A stretch of 64,000 bases of DNA. It comes from Cladochytrium replicatum. Lineage: Eukaryota > Chytridiomycota > Chytridiomycetes > Cladochytriales > Cladochytriaceae. Where the stretch lies: assembly GCA_025526935.1 (NCBI GenBank), contig JAHLKD010000013.1, forward strand, positions 620,001 through 684,000. Reading direction: 5' to 3'. Shown piece after piece: positions 9,555 through 18,577 of this stretch. How positions within the stretch are numbered: the first letter of the stretch is position 1; every line of letters begins with the position of its first letter. The translations under genes were made by a program, and so were the position numbers. The notes under the pieces were generated by a model. It was not told where the DNA came from. It did not search any database and saw only the letters and a list, made by a program, of their open reading frames with translations.

Positions 9555-10387
9555 CTAAATCCTCGCCAAAATTATGCACCTTTGCAAAATCCTCACTAAC
9601 ATCACTTTTGAATCTAGGGAATCATTTTTGAATAGTTCTTCAGCTCTCAATTGATGCAACCAGTCATGACGGCACATCAACACATTTATTGTTCTTGGAG
9701 CAAGGCGGTTGCCAGCTGCAGGTTCCAAATCAACCCCGGCTGAAAACTTTCGTTCGACTGGAGCGCTTGTTGCTGGTATTCCTGAATAGTCCATTGCCAT
9801 CTGGCTTAGGGCTGGAAAGTTCACACTTCCAACGGTCTTCTACCAGTCCATAATATTGATTGGCTTCCCATCAGAATCAATACCGCGGAGTACCTGGTCG
9901 CCAAGATAGCGATCCAGTTCATCTTTTTCCTCAGGAATCTCTTCTTGCCAGATGAAAACAGATCTAATGGCTCTCAAGCGTTCAGCGTCTGTCTTGTTCT
10001 GTCTATCACCGGAAGCTGTGTTGACGTTCTTGCGTGTTTCCAAAAACATCGGCACTACTGTTCTTGATTTTCTGTGAGTTATACGATTCCTCCCAGACTT
10101 TCCGCACTAGGGTGACCTGATCCCTTCCTACATCTTTCTCCCAAGCCTTTGAAAATCGATAATATTGATCCTTAAAACGAGGATCGACCTGTAGCAACTG
10201 CTAAACACGGGCTCTTAGCGATTGAGTAATATATTTTCAGCTTATCTAGTGCATTTCGAAATACTTTGGTGAAAGTTTCATCCAATTCTGACTCCTCTAG
10301 GTCCTCCAGTTGATCAATAAGATCACGCGCGTGCGCTGCAGCCTGCGCGTCTTGTCGGCAAACTCGGTCGCCCCAAACTCGGCGCAC
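9555..10387 (-). pseudogene. hAT transposase C-terminal half (copy B), frameshifted
   Basis: Four successive frames on the minus strand together give the C-terminal ~270 residues of a hAT transposase: an LDKLKIYYSIA helix, a VDPRFKDQYYRF block (family 'LDPRFK' signature), a DELDRYL segment, an IMDW motif and the dimerisation signature DYSGIPATSAPVERKFSAG. Frame breaks fall near 10190, 10040 and 9830. It extends well upstream of copy A, so it is the better template for classifying the element. The N-terminal zinc finger and most of the catalytic core are lost. Confidence 0.9.
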
Positions 10388-10795
10388 TCACTCTTGCTCA
10401 CTGTTGTTGCGGCTGCGGCGGTTTTTATTTGGTTTGGCCGGGATTTGAATCGATTACTTGTAAATTGACGGCACTTAATTTGTAATTTGGGCGGGAAGAG
10501 AGTTTGGACTTGTCGTCCAGTATTCTGCGATGGCCAGAAGTCTCACCGGAAACCTTGTGCGGCAGCGGAAGTAAAATTTTTGAAGTATATTATTTGTGCC
10601 GGTAGCGTTTTTCACTCCGTGCTTCGACGAATAAAGTCGTTTTGTGGAGCACCATGGCTTGATTCATTTCAAATTGATCAGCCCGGAACTGTCGAGCTTG
10701 ACTTGGCCATGAGAATCTGTGGCCAGCAAAATTTATTTGGCCAGCAAAGCAACATATCATATTCCTTCAGGGGAAAGTACCAGCCTATACGAATA
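10388..10795. other. intergenic, no supported gene
   Basis: Sequence between the hAT relic and the SDR gene. Long frames here run into the SDR gene in antisense and are shadows. Confidence 0.6.
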
Positions 10796-11554
10796 TTATT
10801 CGCTCTCAATTCTGAAAGCCGTCTGCCAGCCCAGCTCGCGCTTCGCCTTGTCGCTCGAGACGGCTGCGCCGTCTTCAGCAATGTTGTACACGCCGGTGAT
10901 GCCGCGTGTGAGGGCGAGGAGCGCTGCGTGCGCGGCCGCATCGACATGCACGGCCGGGTCCGTCGCAGACGCGAAACCTGTCCCACTACCGTACAGCTGG
11001 CCGTAGCGCAGCACAACATTCACCGCAGACGGCGCCGCAAGCACCCGGTTTTCAAACGCCGCGAGCGCCGGCGACGCCAGGGGCGTCTCCTCAGTCGCCG
11101 GTGATGTTGAAGCGCTGGCGGTGGGTTCGTACGCAAAGGCAATGCTCTGGGCAACGAGCCTGCGCGGCGTGGCATCGGGCCCGAGGCGCGCGATGGCGGC
11201 GACGAGGTTGCGGGTGCCTTCGTCGCGCATGCGCGCGTTGCGTTTGCGGCCGTCGGCCATCAGGTGCGGATCGAGGCCCGGCGGCAGGTCCGTCAGCTGG
11301 TGGATGACAAAGTGCGGGGCGACGCGAGCAACGGCAGCGGCAAGGGCGGCGGCATCGTATACGTCCACCACGACGGGTGTGACGCCCAGTGCCGTCAGCG
11401 CCGCCGCGCGCGGCGCGTGCCGCGTCGTGCCGAACACTGTGTAGCCGTCGGCCACGAGCAGACGGCACAGCCGCATACCGATCGCGCCGTATGCCCCTGC
11501 TACGAACACGCGCTTGTTGTTATTGCTGCTGTTGCTGCTGTTGCTGCTGTCCAT
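10796..11554 (-). CDS. NAD(P)-dependent SDR / epimerase-like protein
   Basis: A 252-residue intronless frame encodes an extended short-chain dehydrogenase (epimerase/dehydratase group). After a low-complexity Ser/Asn start encoded by a CAG-like repeat, residues ~14-30 form a first beta strand and glycine-rich turn VFVAGAYGAIGMRL, a variant of GxxGxxG with Ala at the second position. A conserved Asp follows the second strand (VVVDVYD). No canonical YxxxK pair is obvious; the expected area carries an AFENRVL segment and a later YGQLYG. The substrate is unknown. Base composition is markedly GC-richer and more Ala/Arg-rich than neighbouring genes, resembling bacterial SDR proteins, so horizontal acquisition is possible. 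Confidence 0.8.
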   Translation of the reverse strand: MDSSNSSNSSNNNKRVFVAGAYGAIGMRLCRLLVADGYTVFGTTRHAPRAAALTALGVTPVVVDVYDAAALAAAVARVAPHFVIHQLTDLPPGLDPHLMADGRKRNARMRDEGTRNLVAAIARLGPDATPRRLVAQSIAFAYEPTASASTSPATEETPLASPALAAFENRVLAAPSAVNVVLRYGQLYGSGTGFASATDPAVHVDAAAHAALLALTRGITGVYNIAEDGAAVSSDKAKRELGWQTAFRIESE

Positions 11555-11644
11555 CCGTCGCTCCTCGTGCTCTTAAAGTCAAATCTGATGTTGCTGTAAA
11601 TTTTCAATGGACTTACTTCCCTGGCCCCAAAAATAACAATTTTC

Positions 11645-12429
11645 GTGGAGATTACTTCATGCACGCTGGTGGAAGCAATAGTGGATTTGATTGGAGAAGC
11701 TGTTTTCATTTGTTTTAAAACCCCGAATATGTATGACACACTGCACAGAAAACGGTTGGCTTTGTTTTTTTCAAAACGCAAAATTTTAGCGGAAAGTTTC
11801 GCAGTGGTTAATCCTTGCGACGCGGAGCGGTATCGGCTTGATCGCAACGATTATAGCCTACAACGTTTACACACAACAGTACCCACATGAGACCGGGTTC
11901 TTGGGATCCTTAATATTCATCCTGCTTCTACCGATCCTGATCATTATTGCTATCGTCGTGGTAATGGGTGTCTCGATGGCAATTTTTTCTGTTCTCACAG
12001 CCTACATACTGATCACCAAGAAAATGATCGACAAGGTTCGTGAGCTATCGAAATCTCGAACTGAGCACCAAACGCTAATGAGGAGTTATCATGGATGAAT
12101 TATCAGATGTTGGCCCTCACGAATCAAGTCCTGGCAGATATCAATCGTCATTTTGCTGGGCGACTGTTTTGGAGGGTTTGATAAGGATTGCTGTCATGAG
12201 TTCATGATGTAGGGATCTGGATCTGAACAGGGATGCCATAGTGGTTGTCGATTCCAAAGGGCACAATGTCATCACGATCACATTCCTCGAAGGAATCATG
12301 ATGAACGAAAATTTAGTCCTGGATTTCGGTCCCCTTCCCATTTACGATGATCATAAGCTCACCGAAAACAATGTCAACGATGACTGCAGTCTTGATACCA
12401 AGAACGTTTTGCATGACTGCTCTCAATAA
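11645..12429 (+). pseudogene. possible decayed membrane-protein gene
   Basis: Three pieces in shifting frames look protein-like without forming one ORF: 11645-11830 (hydrophobic then basic), 11838-12098 (two hydrophobic segments around GFLGSLIFILLLPILIIIAI and MAIFSVLTAYILI, then a basic helix) and 12241-12429 (acidic). The middle piece begins at a non-ATG codon and could be an exon. No family is recognised. Either an intron-containing gene that I cannot resolve or a relic. Confidence 0.3.
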
Positions 12430-12474
12430 AACCAGGGAGTTATTTACCCAGTCTTTCACTACTATCTTTATTTC

Positions 12475-13134
12475 ATGAGAAGTCATGCTGCTCCTTCAGC
12501 GATGTACCCAGAATCTGCAGGAGGCGACCATTGTCAATTTGTCCTGCGCCGCCCAGAGAGCGATCTTCAAGCATGCTCCATGGCCTCCACTCTTTACTGG
12601 GAATTAGATGATTTGGATGCAATTGAGTCCAACGAAAAGCTGTATGCCCTGTCAGGCGTCGGTGATGTGATCAATCGAGTAGTTGAGATGCTCGAGAAGA
12701 GCGTGGCAGACTCGAAAACACGAAAGGCTGCCATTTTGAAGATGATGCTGAGACCTGAGCGGGAGCCCCACCGTGATAAGTTGGTGTGGAGAGAGGTGCA
12801 TTCAGATGAGACCATGAGCGTGAGCGAACTCATAGATGCTTACATACGGGCCGGCGGTACAATTGAAGAGATTGATCATTATGTCTCAGTCGATTTGGCT
12901 AAGCGGTCAGATTTATTGAACCTGTTGATATCGAAGGGTGCAAATCGAACGATTCAGGCGGCACTCCTTTTGGAAAGTTCACGTAACTGCGGGGTCGGAG
13001 CGAGCCGGCAGCATCGTGTTGCCAGCGGTATTGACTTGTCAGGACTAGATTACAATTCAGTCGCAGATTGTTTGGGGCAATGGGCGGTGGTCGTAGATTA
13101 TTCCAAGCTAAGAGACACTTTCGGCATTACATGA
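12475..13134 (+). CDS. hypothetical protein, 219 aa
   Basis: Open frame from ATG at 12475 with no recognised domain. The middle has helical repeats reminiscent of ankyrin-like units (SELIDAYIRAGGTIEEID, LLNLLISKGANRTIQAAL), but the ankyrin consensus is not met. An ATG at 12580 could be the true start. It may be the last exon of a gene whose upstream part is in the 11.6-12.4 kb stretch. Codon use looks coding, but there is no independent support. Confidence 0.4.
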   Translation: MRSHAAPSAMYPESAGGDHCQFVLRRPESDLQACSMASTLYWELDDLDAIESNEKLYALSGVGDVINRVVEMLEKSVADSKTRKAAILKMMLRPEREPHRDKLVWREVHSDETMSVSELIDAYIRAGGTIEEIDHYVSVDLAKRSDLLNLLISKGANRTIQAALLLESSRNCGVGASRQHRVASGIDLSGLDYNSVADCLGQWAVVVDYSKLRDTFGIT

Positions 13135-13212
13135 CATGCATTACATGAACAGTTTTTCGATATTTCTTTTTTGTATTTTCTATTTTTCACTTAAAAAATA
13201 AGAGATCCCTCC

Positions 13213-14033
13213 ATGTTCTCTGGAATGGATTCGCTCGACCCGCTCCTCCACTCGTCAACCCCGCGGCACATCCCGGACCTGCAGACCCGCCCGTTGCCGA
13301 GACCGCGGAACCACTTGGCTCACGGCACCGCGGACCTTCCAGACTTTCTGCACTCTGCCTCCCCATCTGCCAACTTTCTCGACCGCTCAGCTGCGTCCCT
13401 TGGCGCTCTTACTGACGAAGATGATGATCCTCTAGACAATCATCTCGGTACTCCACGGCGCCCAATCAACAATTCTGACTCCGCCCTTGGCTCCGTCCAT
13501 TTTCCTTCCACTTCTCTCGCCTCTCTCTCTCCATCTTCATACCGATCCTTCTCGATTCCAACAGACCACAACCCACGCAGCCCTGCGTCTCCCTTCGATG
13601 CATCTTCCTTCACAGTTCCTCCGATTCACGCGCTCCAATCACCATTGCACCAACGTCCAACTCCGACCTCCACAGCTCCACCACAAGACGATGGGACTAA
13701 TATTGGCTTTCTACATTGGTTGAGTCAAAGAGGAAAGTGGACAGAGGGACACACGGCGTATGATCCGTACATCACCCAGCGGTTTTACGAAAACAACCCT
13801 GCATTGGCTCAGGTGGACGAAACGCATTTCCATGCGATTTACAATGGATTGGTCAATGGCCGTAGATTCGCGAAGCCGGTACCTCTGGCATTCGTTTCAA
13901 CAGTCCTTGTAAGTGGTAAAAGGGCTAATATTGTGGTGATTTGTTCACTTTTGCTGTGATCAAGGTCCATGGTTGGAAACGAGAAGGACTGTGGGCATCA
14001 CCAATGCCTGATCAGGCCGATCAACCACAGTAA
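13213..14033 (+). CDS. DUF4050 / Gag1-like clamp domain protein (probable)
   Basis: Two exons, 13213-13908 and 13965-14033, with a 56-nt intron (gtaagt...caag) in phase 0, give 254 residues. The first ~160 are disordered and Ser/Pro-rich. The C-terminal ~95 residues hold an ordered block: WLSQRGKWTEGH, a FHAIYNGLVNGRRF helix, PVPLAFVSTVLV and GWKREGLW. This pattern, with a basic helix, a 'PlPL' turn and a Trp-rich end, resembles the fungal DUF4050/Gag1-like clamp domain; I rely on remembered family shape, so the assignment is moderate. No transmembrane segment. Confidence 0.6.
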
Positions 14034-14424
14034 ACACCCCAGTTGGAGACGAGAATTGGATATGGAAAATGATACTTTTGATATTTGGAGCATCAAGCCT
14101 GGACAAAAATGACACTATCGGTTCTTCGATTTTAAATCCCGCTGAGTTCCCTTCCCTCATCTATTGCCAGCACCTACAAATCGCTGCGGCCTTGCTTCTC
14201 TTTTGCTCCTTCGTTGGAAATGTAATATTGCAGCGGCGATCTCTCCGACCCGTTTCTCATCTTTAGTTTCCGAACTTCACCTGTGTTTATAATCCCGGGA
14301 TGGTTTATTGTGTTGTGCGCTGTGGTTAGTTAGTAATTGGCTTTCAACTAATATCAGAAATTTGCTAGGGATTACTTAATATGCTATAAAGGGATCGGGG
14401 ATCGATTTGTATTCACACTTCTCA
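14034..14424. other. convergent intergenic region
   Basis: Lies between the 3' ends of the DUF4050-like gene (plus) and the RBM25-like gene (minus); no further gene seen. Confidence 0.6.
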
Positions 14425-16712
14425 TTACATAAACCCTCGAGCTCTCGCTTCCGTCTCGAAGATAAGTTTCCGCCACAGTTTTAGCACAAATATCTCGGCT
14501 TCTTCGTCCAGTGCCTAAGTAAAGAAAATAAATAGCTAATTACAATCTTTTGTCACTCCCTATACCATTTGAAGCTCTGACAACACATTTTCGGGCCCCT
14601 TACCTGACCTTACAAGCTCAAGACAAAACGAAATCAGCTCCGGTTCCTCTTCTCCCAGGTATTCGGCGACCTTCTTGCCGATGAAGGGTTTGAGAACATT
14701 GGATAGAACATTCTGCAACGTACTAGGTGAGATTTATCGTCACTGCTGCTTGCATACACTTACATCATCAAGGAAATCCCATCTGACATTCCAGCTCCAC
14801 AAGCCCTCTTTATCAGCTGGCAACATTCCGATAAGTCCCTGAACAGCCTTCGCCCGCTCTTCAGCCGTCATGATCCGCCCAACAACCATTATACTTTGTT
14901 GATGTTGTTGTTGCTGCTGCAGTAGTGGTTTTTTGCTTCCCACGGTTTCGGATGACAACTTGTCGAGCATGTGGTCTACCGAATCTTGATTCACTGACTG
15001 TCCACCTGTCCCAGCAGCGACAATGCGCTGATCACGATTTGCCAGCTCCTCGAGCTCCAGCTGACGGTTGCGATCTTCCCACTGGAGCTCGCGCTGCAGG
15101 AATTGTTGCCTTCTGCTCCACCATCGCTGCCTGTTAAAATAACGACGTGAGATGAGAGCTCAAAGCTTGGAGACATCAGTCCCTTACCTGTCCTTGAAAA
15201 ATTCCTCTTCTCCACGCTCGGCTTCGAGATCATCATCATACACTCGGTATCTTTTGTCAAGGGAGACCAAGTCTTTTCGTCTTCTTTCATCGTCTTCGTC
15301 TTTGCGTTCTTCCATCTCAATCTTCCTCAGCCTTGCTTGTTCGTGTACTTCCCATTTCTTCTCTCTCTAATGCATAAACATGTCAGCAGTGTGTACAAAT
15401 GAATGCTAATAATACCTTCTCACCTCTTTGAAAGCCTGCATCAATTCCCTACTCCTACGTTCCTGCCTCCTTTTCTCTTCCTCCTCATCATCAACCTCCG
15501 GCTCTTCTCTTTTCCTCCTCGTTTCCGAGCTATCTTTCCACCCGTTTGCAGCTGTGCTCGCAGCTGCCGCAGCATGGCTCGCTCTCGCGTAATCCCGCTC
15601 TCGCTCCCACTCGGAGGCCTTATGCCTCTGTTCCTCTTGCCTCTCCTCTCGCTCTCTCTTCTCGCGCTCCTTTTGCGCGGCGCGTTCACGGAACTGCGAG
15701 ATCTGTTGAGAAATGAATTGGCGTTGTTCTGGAGGAAGTTCAGGACCGAGTTCACCGTTTGGGTCAGGTGGTGGGGGCTCAGAGGATACGGATGGGGCGT
15801 TGGCAGCCGCTGCGGTTATGGAGGAGAGGAATGATTCTGCCTGCGAATTTTTCATGGATAACAAAACTTTGAGGACTTCATCAAGCACTTCCTTATCCTG
15901 CGCAATATCCTGAATTGATCAAGCAAAAAGGGAATAATTAGCTCTTTGATCAATCGTACCATCACCCAGTGCCGTTACCTCGCTGCTGGTGAAATCCTGA
16001 ATGTACTTGCGAGCGGCCTCGTCAACGTTGAGCTGAAATGCAACAAGCTAAGCAATATGCTTTATCTAATGTCTCTTCTGCTCACCTTTAATCGTTTCGT
16101 CGTTCCTCCAGAGAGATGGGGTACTTCGACGCCCTCGCCTTCCTTCCGAGCCCACTGCTTTTGTACAGCACCCTCACCTCCCAACACTTTCAAAGCCCTC
16201 AGCGCCGCAACCGCGTCCTCATAAACACAGAATCCAAAGGCTTTCGGTTTCCCTTGAGCGTCCGTCATCCTTTTCCAGCTTTTCACAGTCCCACACGTTC
16301 CAAGGATCTTCTCCATCCACTCATCAGTCGTCCCCTCGGTGATCGACGTGACAAACACGGTAGTGAGCTTGTCGTCCACCGTCGGGGTCGTACCGGTCGA
16401 CGTTGGCACGACCGCTGTAGGCAGGTTATTTCGGGGACGGTACGGGCGCTGGTATTGTTGTCCATGGGGGGCAAACATTCCCGGCGCCGGAGCGTAGGGA
16501 TTCGCGCCATAGAGTTGAGGTGGGGTGCCATAAAGCACCTGCATTCCAGGCATTGCCGCACCAATGTATGGTGGAGCGGCATATTGATTCACAGGCGGGT
16601 ACGATTGCTGTGGTGCGCCGTACGGGGCTAAAGGGAAAGCACGATCAGCACATTTTCAAGATCAGTTATTTTTTGTTAATTTCTTACGGAATTGTTGTGT
16701 GTAGGGATTCAT
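14425..16712 (-). CDS. RBM25: RBM25 / Snu71-type splicing factor (RRM + PWI)
   Basis: Eight exons (16712-16688, 16627-16086, 16032-15979, 15909-15424, 15366-15188, 15130-14764, 14712-14566, 14514-14425) join in phase to 629 residues. Order: Pro/Tyr-rich N-terminus; an RRM (about residues 100-175) with RNP2-like TTVFVTSI and RNP1-like KAFGFCVY; a helical linker; a long Arg/Glu-rich RE-type coiled coil; a polyglutamine run; and a C-terminal PWI domain with LPADKEGLWSWNVRW, the KPFIGKKVAEYLGEEEPEL core and LDEEAEIFVLKLWRKLIFE. This is the RBM25 architecture: a U1-snRNP-associated nuclear factor acting in 5' splice-site choice. All seven introns are 51-69 nt. The exon carrying ENVLSELQM was placed by matching PWI helix spacing. 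Confidence 0.93.
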
Positions 16713-16984
16713 TTCATGTTGAGGAATAAGCAAAAGCCACTGAAAATCACAAAAAAAGATGCAAAAGTTTGGGGTGCACTTTGCTCGGTTCCAAATAGTT
16801 TCGCATGGCCAGTTGAGAATTGCAGAGCTTGCATTGAAGACGCTGATCGTGGTTGGGGTGTGCGGTAGAGCTCGAGTCGCTGGCTGACTTGGAGAATGTT
16901 GAACTCAAATACGCCCTACCGGATACTCTGACGCTGTTTGGCTGTCTTGTACACTGGAGAAATAGCGCTTGTGGTTGCATGGAC
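16713..16984. other. intergenic between RBM25 start and the TRM11 relic
   Basis: Presumed promoter of the minus-strand RBM25 gene; no motif can be named with confidence. Confidence 0.5.
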
Positions 16985-18225
16985 TAATTGATTGTCGCAT
17001 CAGAGCCCTTTCACTTTGATAGAGTTGCCGACTGGCGAAGTTGCTACGAAGCTTGTTCAGCGATCAATTTTGGTGAAGTACGCTTAATTCGCTTAATTCG
17101 CATTCTGTTACCCCGCAATTACTGATAGCCAGTACCGCAGGTCGATCGGCGAATTTTGGTGCGCTGCAAATAAAATGGAAGACTTGTTATGCACCCTTCG
17201 GTCCATCAGACAAACATGTGGGCCAAAATGCGATTTTGAGAAGTGCGCGTCTTCACTTTAGACTTTCTTTACAATCGCAACCGTATCTGAACAGTAGTTT
17301 CAAGTTTCATGTCGAAGCTTACCGTCGCACTCTCCGCTCAAGACCAGGTTGCCCGGATCGACCGCTTCTCCTTCCTCCCCTTCTCTAGACCTGTTGATCT
17401 AAAAAATCCTATCGTGATCCTTTCTCTCTTTGAAGACTGTGGCATTGAATGGCTGGCACAGAAGCCAAGGGCTCCAGAAGCTGAGAGTGCAAAACGCTAC
17501 TTCTTCGGAGGCATGTTGCAAAATTGTGCCATTGTGGGAGATTATGATCTTACAAAGACGAAATATCTTGGGACACGACGATGGATGCAGAATTATCATT
17601 GATCATGGCGAATCAGGCTTTGGTATCAGCCATGCCGAAGAATCATCAGTCCTCTTTACTTACGTGCGGGATAATTTCAGGGCAAAAGGTTTTGTACGCC
17701 AACGAGGAGTGGCCAGTTCAAAGACTTACATCAATTGCCAATGTTTTAAGAATTCAATGAAAGAATCTCTGTGAACATAGATCAGTACCGCCTACATGGA
17801 CGCGTATTGGACTACGAGATCTGCGACATGGGTACCCAAGAGAAATCCTCACGAACTGATAAGTTGCGGACTAAACTGCTTTTCGGCACATCATCCATAG
17901 AGAAATTGAAACCATACAGGACGCGATAGAATGCGATGTATGTGGACGACTATTTACGTGCTCAGAATTGTGTCTCACACATATGTCTACAGCCACACAC
18001 GGAATGGGAGCAGGAGCAAAGATAATCGGATCAGCGGAAGGCAAGATCTCACTGCCACCAATGACCGTGTATGTGGATGTTCCCGCAACTAAAGTGGACA
18101 ACTTTAGTGATCTTGACAGCATGGGTGACTTAAAGAATCACCTGCCACGACTTCGCTTGCGCATGAAAACCAACGACCCGAGTTCGAGACCAGCAACTTC
18201 CAATAATGTAATTACTGTGTTGTAA
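16985..18225 (+). pseudogene. TRM11 (tRNA guanine-N2 methyltransferase) relic
   Basis: Pieces in order but in several frames match TRM11/TRMT11, which methylates G10 of tRNAs: LPTGEVATKLVQRSILVK near 17015-17080 (N-terminal domain), SSFKFHVEAY near 17310, then FLPFSRPVDLKNP and SLFEDCG, YDLTKTKYLGT, a D-A-E-L-S-like start of the SAM motif near 17585, QYRLHGRVLDYEICDMGTQ near 17785-17850, and GAGAKIIGSAEGK near 18007-18045, the position downstream of the catalytic DPPYG motif, which is itself destroyed. Frameshifts and stops (for example taa at ~17083) exclude function. No introns remain obvious. Confidence 0.85.
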
Positions 18226-18472
18226 TTATTATAACTATTATTACAAATAATTAAATCTGAAACGCGTCTCTGTCTTGGCTCAGTGACGCGTTGATTTCGA
18301 GTTCCGCAATTGAGGGAGACGTTGGCTGCCATAGAAAGAGAGACTGTCGCCCGCATTGGTGCTAGTGTTGTGTAGTGGCTGCTATTTATTGCATTCATTT
18401 AGGCTCGGTAACTGTGACCACGTTGCTTCCCGTTGCTGCCCTGCCGGTGGCCCTTCCGTGCTTGCTGTAGAG
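18226..18472. other. intergenic upstream of the Q-rich gene
   Basis: No gene seen; presumed promoter region of the gene at 18578. Confidence 0.5.
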
Positions 18473-18534
18473 GTGAGATTCTGGCCTTCCTTTGGCTTTC
18501 TTGGCTGACTAATCACCCACCATTCAACCCACAG
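18473..18534 (+). other. probable 5' leader intron
   Basis: gtgaga donor, a ctgactaatc branch-like site and a cccacag acceptor bound a 62-nt intron 43 bp upstream of the ATG at 18578. The reading frame stays open from the acceptor to the ATG, so a longer N-terminus cannot be excluded. Confidence 0.6.
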
Positions 18535-18577
18535 TCTCTGCTCTTTTTCATCCATCTGCTCTGCTCCTCATTCCTCA

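Larger units (their letters stand above)
9217..10387 (-). mobile_element. hAT transposon fragment, copy B (inverted relative to copy A)
   Basis: Candidate terminus CAGTGACACC at 9217, then array units (9235-9480), then transposase coding sequence reading leftward. The order transposase-array-terminus-coiled-coil ORF mirrors copy A. The 5' half of the element is missing. Confidence 0.75.

Noticed and set aside
10487-11104. 205-codon plus-strand frame
   Set aside because: It overlaps the SDR gene in antisense; its length follows from the high GC content, and the SDR frame has family motifs.
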